A stretch of DNA of 64,000 nucleotides from Paenibacillus sp. JJ-223 (GTDB taxonomy: Bacteria > Bacillota > Bacilli > Paenibacillales > Paenibacillaceae). Of the stretch, positions 61,059 through 64,000 are shown piece after piece. The notes beneath the pieces are model-generated. The model had not been told where the DNA came from. It searched no databases and worked only from the letters and a program-made list of their open reading frames with translations. The position numbers and the translations under genes are program-made. Every line of letters starts with the position of its first letter. Within the stretch, counting starts at the first letter, position 1. Location of the stretch: the NCBI RefSeq assembly GCF_927798175.1, contig NZ_CAKMMP010000023.1, positions 23,837-87,836 of the forward strand, given 5' to 3'.

Positions 61059-61093
61059 TAGTCTATCAGACCTAGGAAAATGTTCCTAGACAT
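61059..61093. promoter_or_regulatory. Overlapping palindromes in front of the Ltp-type gene
   Basis: GTCT-ATC-AGAC (61061-61071) and CTAGGAA-AATG-TTCCTAG (61072-61089) lie directly before the gene. The first matches the site at 34147-34164. They look like an operator or leader hairpin. Confidence 0.4.
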
Positions 61094-61179
61094 TTATGAA
61101 ACATTTTACAAATGGGTTACTGTACAATTATAATCTGATGCATTGCTGAAAAGGAACTGTTATATAACATAACGCTACA

Positions 61180-61805
61180 GTGGCCATTGATCATAAAAGG
61201 AAAATTGTAAGTTTCAATGTGGACTGTAATAACGATTTAAGGAACTTTAACAATTTCAAATTACCTCCCTTAGATATCAAAATAAACGGAAAGAAAAAAG
61301 AAAACAATAAGGATACAATGTACAATATATTAAAATTTCAATTGAAAGAACTCGAAAAAGTCTTAATAAAGAACGAAATTCCTTTACAATTATCTCATAT
61401 TCAAGGAGATGAATTGGAAGTTACAAACATCATCAAGATAGAGACTTTGGGATATGCTTCAGAAAAACAAAGTGTAAAAGATGGTGAGGAAAAAAATTTA
61501 AGAATAACTTATTCAGTCATGCCGAGCAGACCATATACAACAGGTTTAATTAACGAATTTTATGCGAAAAGAATAAAAAACTTTACAATCATTTCTTTTG
61601 TATAATTAGAGATAAAAAAATCATTTCTGAAATCTTAGAAGTAAAAGAAATACAAGACAATAATTTACTTTTTCAAGCATTTATTGAAAAATACAAAAAT
61701 TTGTTGTGGCCTACAAAAGAAAGAGAAATAGAGTTGTTTAATGAACTCAAAACTAAAGCCATCAATGTACTTCAAAAATATATAGATGATGAACAACATA
61801 ATTGA
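61180..61805 (+). pseudogene. Gene of unknown function, frameshifted in an A-run
   Basis: The first frame (141 codons, from a GTG with a weak site) reads IVSFNVDCNNDLRNFNNF then LPPLDIKINGKKKEN and ITYSVMPSRPYTTGLINEFY. At an A6 run near 61580 it shifts; the continuation YNHFFCIIRDKKIISEILE then NNLLFQAFIEKYKNLLWPT ends at 61805. One added A gives about 208 residues. AT-rich, lysine- and asparagine-rich. Family not recognised. Possibly an accessory gene of the element. Confidence 0.5.
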
Positions 61806-62039
61806 GGTTACTGCGATATTGATTAGACTAGTGACGTAAAAAACACATAAGAAACCCCATTAATATAGCATGGATTTTCTTATTTGTTTTTGTTCCCTGA
61901 AGTTGGGGCCTTATTGGGGACTGAATTCAAATCGCAACATAGAAATGAGTATATTTTATTCCAGTTTTGTGAAAAGAATTGATTTAATAACATATTTGTA
62001 AAGTGTGTTTACGCGGTTCCAGGTCCTAAACATCGCTGA

Positions 62040-62081
62040 CAGCGATGAGGTCAGGGGTTCGGTCCCCCTAGGCTCCATACA
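62040..62081 (+). repeat. attR-like direct repeat (right)
   Basis: Second copy of the 42-bp repeat. Upstream bases complete a perfect palindrome CATCGCTG-A-CAGCGATG (62031-62047), an intact anticodon-arm shape with GAC in the loop. No 5' half of a tRNA precedes it, so it is not a tRNA gene. Confidence 0.8.
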
Positions 62082-62089
62082 TATAGAAC

Positions 62090-62129
62090 CCGCTAAACAC
62101 AAGGATTTCCGAGTGTTTGGCGGTTTTTT
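62090..62129 (+). terminator. Terminator outside attR
   Basis: CCGCTAAACAC pairs with GTGTTTGGCGG (one G-T pair) around a 12-base loop, followed by six T. Probably the original terminator of the tRNA gene before integration. Confidence 0.85.
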
Positions 62130-62179
62130 GTATGTAGAAAATGTGTTTTCTTTCATGGCTGTGGTCACACTAACTTTTT

Positions 62180-62590
62180 TTATTCTTCTATTTTTATTTC
62201 TTTGGCAATAGATGTCGGAGGAACCGTATCCAGATGTTCTTTATCAGCAACAAATTTGATTTTCGCCCCGATCTTCAAGGCATTAAAATCACCTTTTCCC
62301 GGTGAGATGTTTTTAAGATCCAGCCATTCTAAGTTATATTTATTTGTTTTTAAAATCTCCTGAACGGCTTGACCCGTAATTTCTTTCAGGTTTGACTGTA
62401 ACTCGGGATTTTTTGTGTCTAACGCAAGAAGAATTTTCTTTTGTCCCTTTGACTCCTGTTGCGCAAGGATGATAGCCTCAGACGTCTTTAGTGCGTCTTG
62501 CGGTGCTGTAGAATGGTTAGAATAATCACCTTTGCCGCTGCAACCTGTAACCATAAGAACCAAAATGAAAACAGACAATATCGATTTCAT
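62180..62590 (-). CDS. Small lipoprotein of unknown function
   Basis: 136 residues with a lipoprotein signal: basic start, hydrophobic SVFILVLMV, lipobox V-T-G-C with Cys17. The mature part is charged and has no family I recognise (ILLALDTKNPELQSNLKEIT, KIGAKIKFVADKEHLDTV). It ends just outside the attR terminator and is still AT-rich, so it may have come with horizontally acquired DNA. Two further lines upstream (GGAG ten bases from the ATG) support the start. Confidence 0.65.
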   Translation of the reverse strand: MKSILSVFILVLMVTGCSGKGDYSNHSTAPQDALKTSEAIILAQQESKGQKKILLALDTKNPELQSNLKEITGQAVQEILKTNKYNLEWLDLKNISPGKGDFNALKIGAKIKFVADKEHLDTVPPTSIAKEIKIEE

Positions 62591-62679
62591 TTCCCTTTCT
62601 CTCCTTCCCCAAAGGTACTTATTACATAAACTGAAAAAACATCCACACGTTAACGGAGAGGCAGAACCAATCTGAAGAA

Positions 62680-62780
62680 GCGTAGCGTTCGCTTATAAGC
62701 TTTCTGAAAGAAAGCTTCATCGGAAGCATAGTTTGTTCACCGGATTTTCCCCTTCGAAAAGGGGATTCGAAAAATCTGGG
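62680..62780 (+). other. Hairpin-rich noncoding element
   Basis: Consecutive stems: AGCG-tagcgtt-CGCT, AAGCTTTC-tgaaa-GAAAGCTT (62697-62717, perfect) and CCGGATTTTCCCCTT with AAGGGGA and AAAAATCTGG (nested, 62740-62780). No ORF explains it. It could be an interspersed repeat or a structured RNA. Confidence 0.4.
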
Positions 62781-62970
62781 GATAACAGCGATCGGAAGAT
62801 GGTACTGCGCTCGCAGTGGTCTAGTGTGATTGATTATTGCGCTTTATTAGACGGTTAAAGGGATACGAAGGTTGCACTCAAACGAAAAGGAGAGTGGTTA
62901 AACCAACAACGTGTAGTAAGGTGCAAGCGACACCCCGGGGCCAGGAAGATACGTTAAGCCATCCCTTCCC
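62781..62970 (+). other. Noncoding stretch without recognised feature
   Basis: No gene can be supported. A 69-codon open frame from 62837 has no family resemblance and no ribosome site. The segment GGTGCAAGCGACACCCCGGG near 62920 is GC-rich and may be part of a structured RNA with the hairpins on either side. Confidence 0.3.
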
Positions 62971-63022
62971 AAAGATCGTTTCAGTTATCGCAACAAGGGT
63001 AACGAGGAACGATCTTTCTTTG
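62971..63022 (+). terminator. Terminator-like stem-loop
   Basis: AAAGATCGTT pairs with AACGATCTTT; the inner part GTTATCG...GGTAAC also pairs. Followed by CTTTG, so only a weak T-run. It would end any transcript from the hairpin-rich stretch. Confidence 0.45.
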
Positions 63023-63064
63023 TACGGGAAATCCATCCGGTTATAATAGATCCGGTTATAATAG
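63020..63064 (+). promoter_or_regulatory. Promoter with a duplicated -10 segment
   Basis: The 15-bp unit ATCCGGTTATAATAG occurs twice in tandem (63035-63049 and 63050-63064), giving two TATAAT boxes. TTGTAC at 63020 lies 16 bp before the first. It precedes the SDR gene by about 45 bp. Confidence 0.5.
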
Positions 63065-63105
63065 ATTAGAAATCGACCATATCACTTTCAAAAAAGGAGA
63101 AATAG

Positions 63106-63825
63106 ATGAAAAATTATATCATTTTTGGCGCCAGCAAGGGATTGGGCGATGCATTCGTCAAAGGGCTGCCGGAGCAGGGTGATCAAATATGGATCGTGTC
63201 CCGGAGCAAGCCGGGCAGCTTGGCACTGAACGATGGCGTCAAACGGACATGGATCGAAGCGGATCTGGCGCGGACGGATGCAGCACGGAAAATAACGGAT
63301 GCTTTGGCATCTGAACCGATCGATGTTCTGATATATAACGTGGGCATTTGGGAGAAGGCAGGATTCGAGGAGCATTACGACTTCGAGAAGGATGACCCGG
63401 CAGACATCGCCAACATCGTTCATGTGAATATCACCACGACCATCACTGCCATTCAGGCGTTATTGCCGAACGTTCGCATGTCGGGGGCGGGAAAAATTAT
63501 TCTGATCGGATCTACCGCCGGATTGGAGCATACGAATAATGCACAAGTATCGTTTGTGGCCTCCAAATTCGGACTGCGCGGCATCGCCAATGCTCTAAGA
63601 GAACATGTTCGCAAAGATGGCATTGCGGTAACCTGCATCAATCCGGGAGAATTGGCTGCCGCAGTCCCTTATGAGGAAGGGGCGGACAAAGCAATTGCTC
63701 TGTATGGGGGAACCCGTATTCCGGTTCAGGACATCGTATCCATCGTTAAATGTATTGTCAGTCTCTCCAGCGCAGCTTGTGTAAAGGAAATCCATGTTCC
63801 GGCGATCACGGATTTGAATGCATGA
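63106..63825 (+). CDS. SDR-family protein with Phe in place of catalytic Tyr
   Basis: 239 residues, ATG after AAAGGAGA. The Rossmann motif G-A-S-K-G-L-G (8-14) and IYNVGIWEKAG are clear, the catalytic Ser136 (LIGSTAG) is present, and the Y-x-x-x-K position reads F-V-A-S-K with Phe150 and Lys154. Without the tyrosine hydroxyl, classic SDR chemistry is doubtful, so it may be a binding protein or use another acid. GC content and codon use are again host-like. Own terminator follows. Confidence 0.8.
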   Translation: MKNYIIFGASKGLGDAFVKGLPEQGDQIWIVSRSKPGSLALNDGVKRTWIEADLARTDAARKITDALASEPIDVLIYNVGIWEKAGFEEHYDFEKDDPADIANIVHVNITTTITAIQALLPNVRMSGAGKIILIGSTAGLEHTNNAQVSFVASKFGLRGIANALREHVRKDGIAVTCINPGELAAAVPYEEGADKAIALYGGTRIPVQDIVSIVKCIVSLSSAACVKEIHVPAITDLNA

Positions 63826-63866
63826 CGGACTGAAGTTACGCGATCGGCGCCAAAGACATCAACTTA

Positions 63867-63893
63867 AACACGCTCCCTGCAGCGTGTTTTTTT
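63867..63893 (+). terminator. Rho-independent terminator
   Basis: AACACGCT-ccctgc-AGCGTGTT followed by six more T. Confidence 0.92.
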
Positions 63894-63904
63894 TGCCATT
63901 CGGC

Positions 63905-64000
63905 GTGCCCAGCTAAGCACGCATCTTCTAGCCGGTGAAAGTCCGGTCGCAGGAGGGGCCAAGCCCCTGCGTAGCTAGGATACTTGCGTATAGCGAAATC
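63905..64000 (+). other. Possible 5' end of a group II intron (runs off the window)
   Basis: From GTGCCC at 63905 the sequence has no ORF but strong base-pairing: GTGC...GCAC, GCCGGTGAAAGTCCGGT, and GCAGGGGC...GCCCCTGC. The CTAGCCGGTGAAAGTCCGG segment resembles the start of domain I of bacterial group II introns, which begin with GTGYG-like bases. The diagnostic parts (reverse transcriptase, domain V) would lie beyond base 64000. Confidence 0.4.

Noticed and set aside
62005..62081. Second tRNA gene at the right repeat
   Set aside because: The T arm, acceptor 3' strand and an anticodon-like hairpin are present, but no 5' acceptor or D arm precedes them; it is an attachment-site copy.
62837..63046. 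69-codon open frame before the SDR gene
   Set aside because: No ribosome site, no family, and it overlaps a stem-loop and the duplicated promoter segment.
1..64000. CRISPR array
   Set aside because: No regularly spaced repeats of 25-40 bp and no cas genes were seen anywhere in the window.

Overview
The window looks like a chromosomal segment of a Gram-positive, endospore-forming bacterium, most likely Paenibacillus or a close relative. The evidence is a dense set of sporulation genes (cotJA-cotJB-cotJC, five YheC/YheD-type coat proteins, yheA, ytrI-ytrH, ytvI, ytaF, an alpha/beta-type SASP). In addition, gene order follows Bacillus subtilis in blocks: ytoI-ytpI-ytrI-ytrH-dnaE-accD-accA-pyk-fxsA-ytvI-citZ-icd-mdh-phoPR-polA-mutM-ytaF-coaE-nrdR. 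Codon use is moderately GC-rich everywhere except about 55.9-62.6 kb, which is clearly AT-rich.

Layout. 1-4.6 kb: end of a 5'-nucleotidase, an HD-GYP protein, radical-SAM YfkAB and a CNNM/CBS transporter. 4.8-6.1 kb: the cotJ spore-coat locus. 6.3-9.9 kb (minus strand): an accessory cluster of a ThDP enzyme, a carboxymuconolactone-decarboxylase-like protein, a STAS-like protein and a divergent ketoacyl-ACP-synthase-III-like protein; I cannot assign a pathway. 10.3-12.1 kb: an oxidoreductase and a HAD phosphatase. 12.3-18.6 kb (minus): five consecutive YheC/YheD ATP-grasp coat-protein paralogues facing yheA. 19.8-33.9 kb: ytoI, ytpI, ytrIH, dnaE, a PgpA-like phosphatase, accDA, pyk, a thioesterase, fxsA and ytvI. 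35-38.8 kb: citrate synthase, isocitrate dehydrogenase and malate dehydrogenase. 39-42.4 kb: a membrane protein, a diguanylate cyclase and an SDR.

42.6-55.6 kb: a cupin; phoR and phoP in reversed order with a Pho-box promoter in front of phoP; a soluble CBS-chemoreceptor-like protein; pstB-phoU behind a Pho-box array; then polA, mutM, ytaF, coaE, a lytic transglycosylase, a SASP and nrdR. Phosphate sensing (PhoR/PhoP), uptake (PstB) and its negative control (PhoU) sit together here.

55.8-62.1 kb: a decayed mobile element of about 6.2 kb in a tRNA-Ala gene, bounded by 42-bp direct repeats (41/42 identical). It holds an integrase remnant, broken phage tail genes, an intact acyltransferase, two IS3-family remnants, a frameshifted Ltp-type surface protein and small genes of unknown function. 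Most frameshifts lie at mononucleotide runs. The tRNA itself appears chimeric and structurally damaged.

62.2-64.0 kb: a lipoprotein, a hairpin-rich noncoding stretch, an SDR lacking the usual catalytic tyrosine, and at the right edge a structured sequence resembling the 5' end of a group II intron.

The most interesting points are the ThDP/KASIII-like cluster, the five-gene YheC/YheD array, the damaged tRNA with its element, and the CBS-receptor protein placed inside the phosphate regulon locus.
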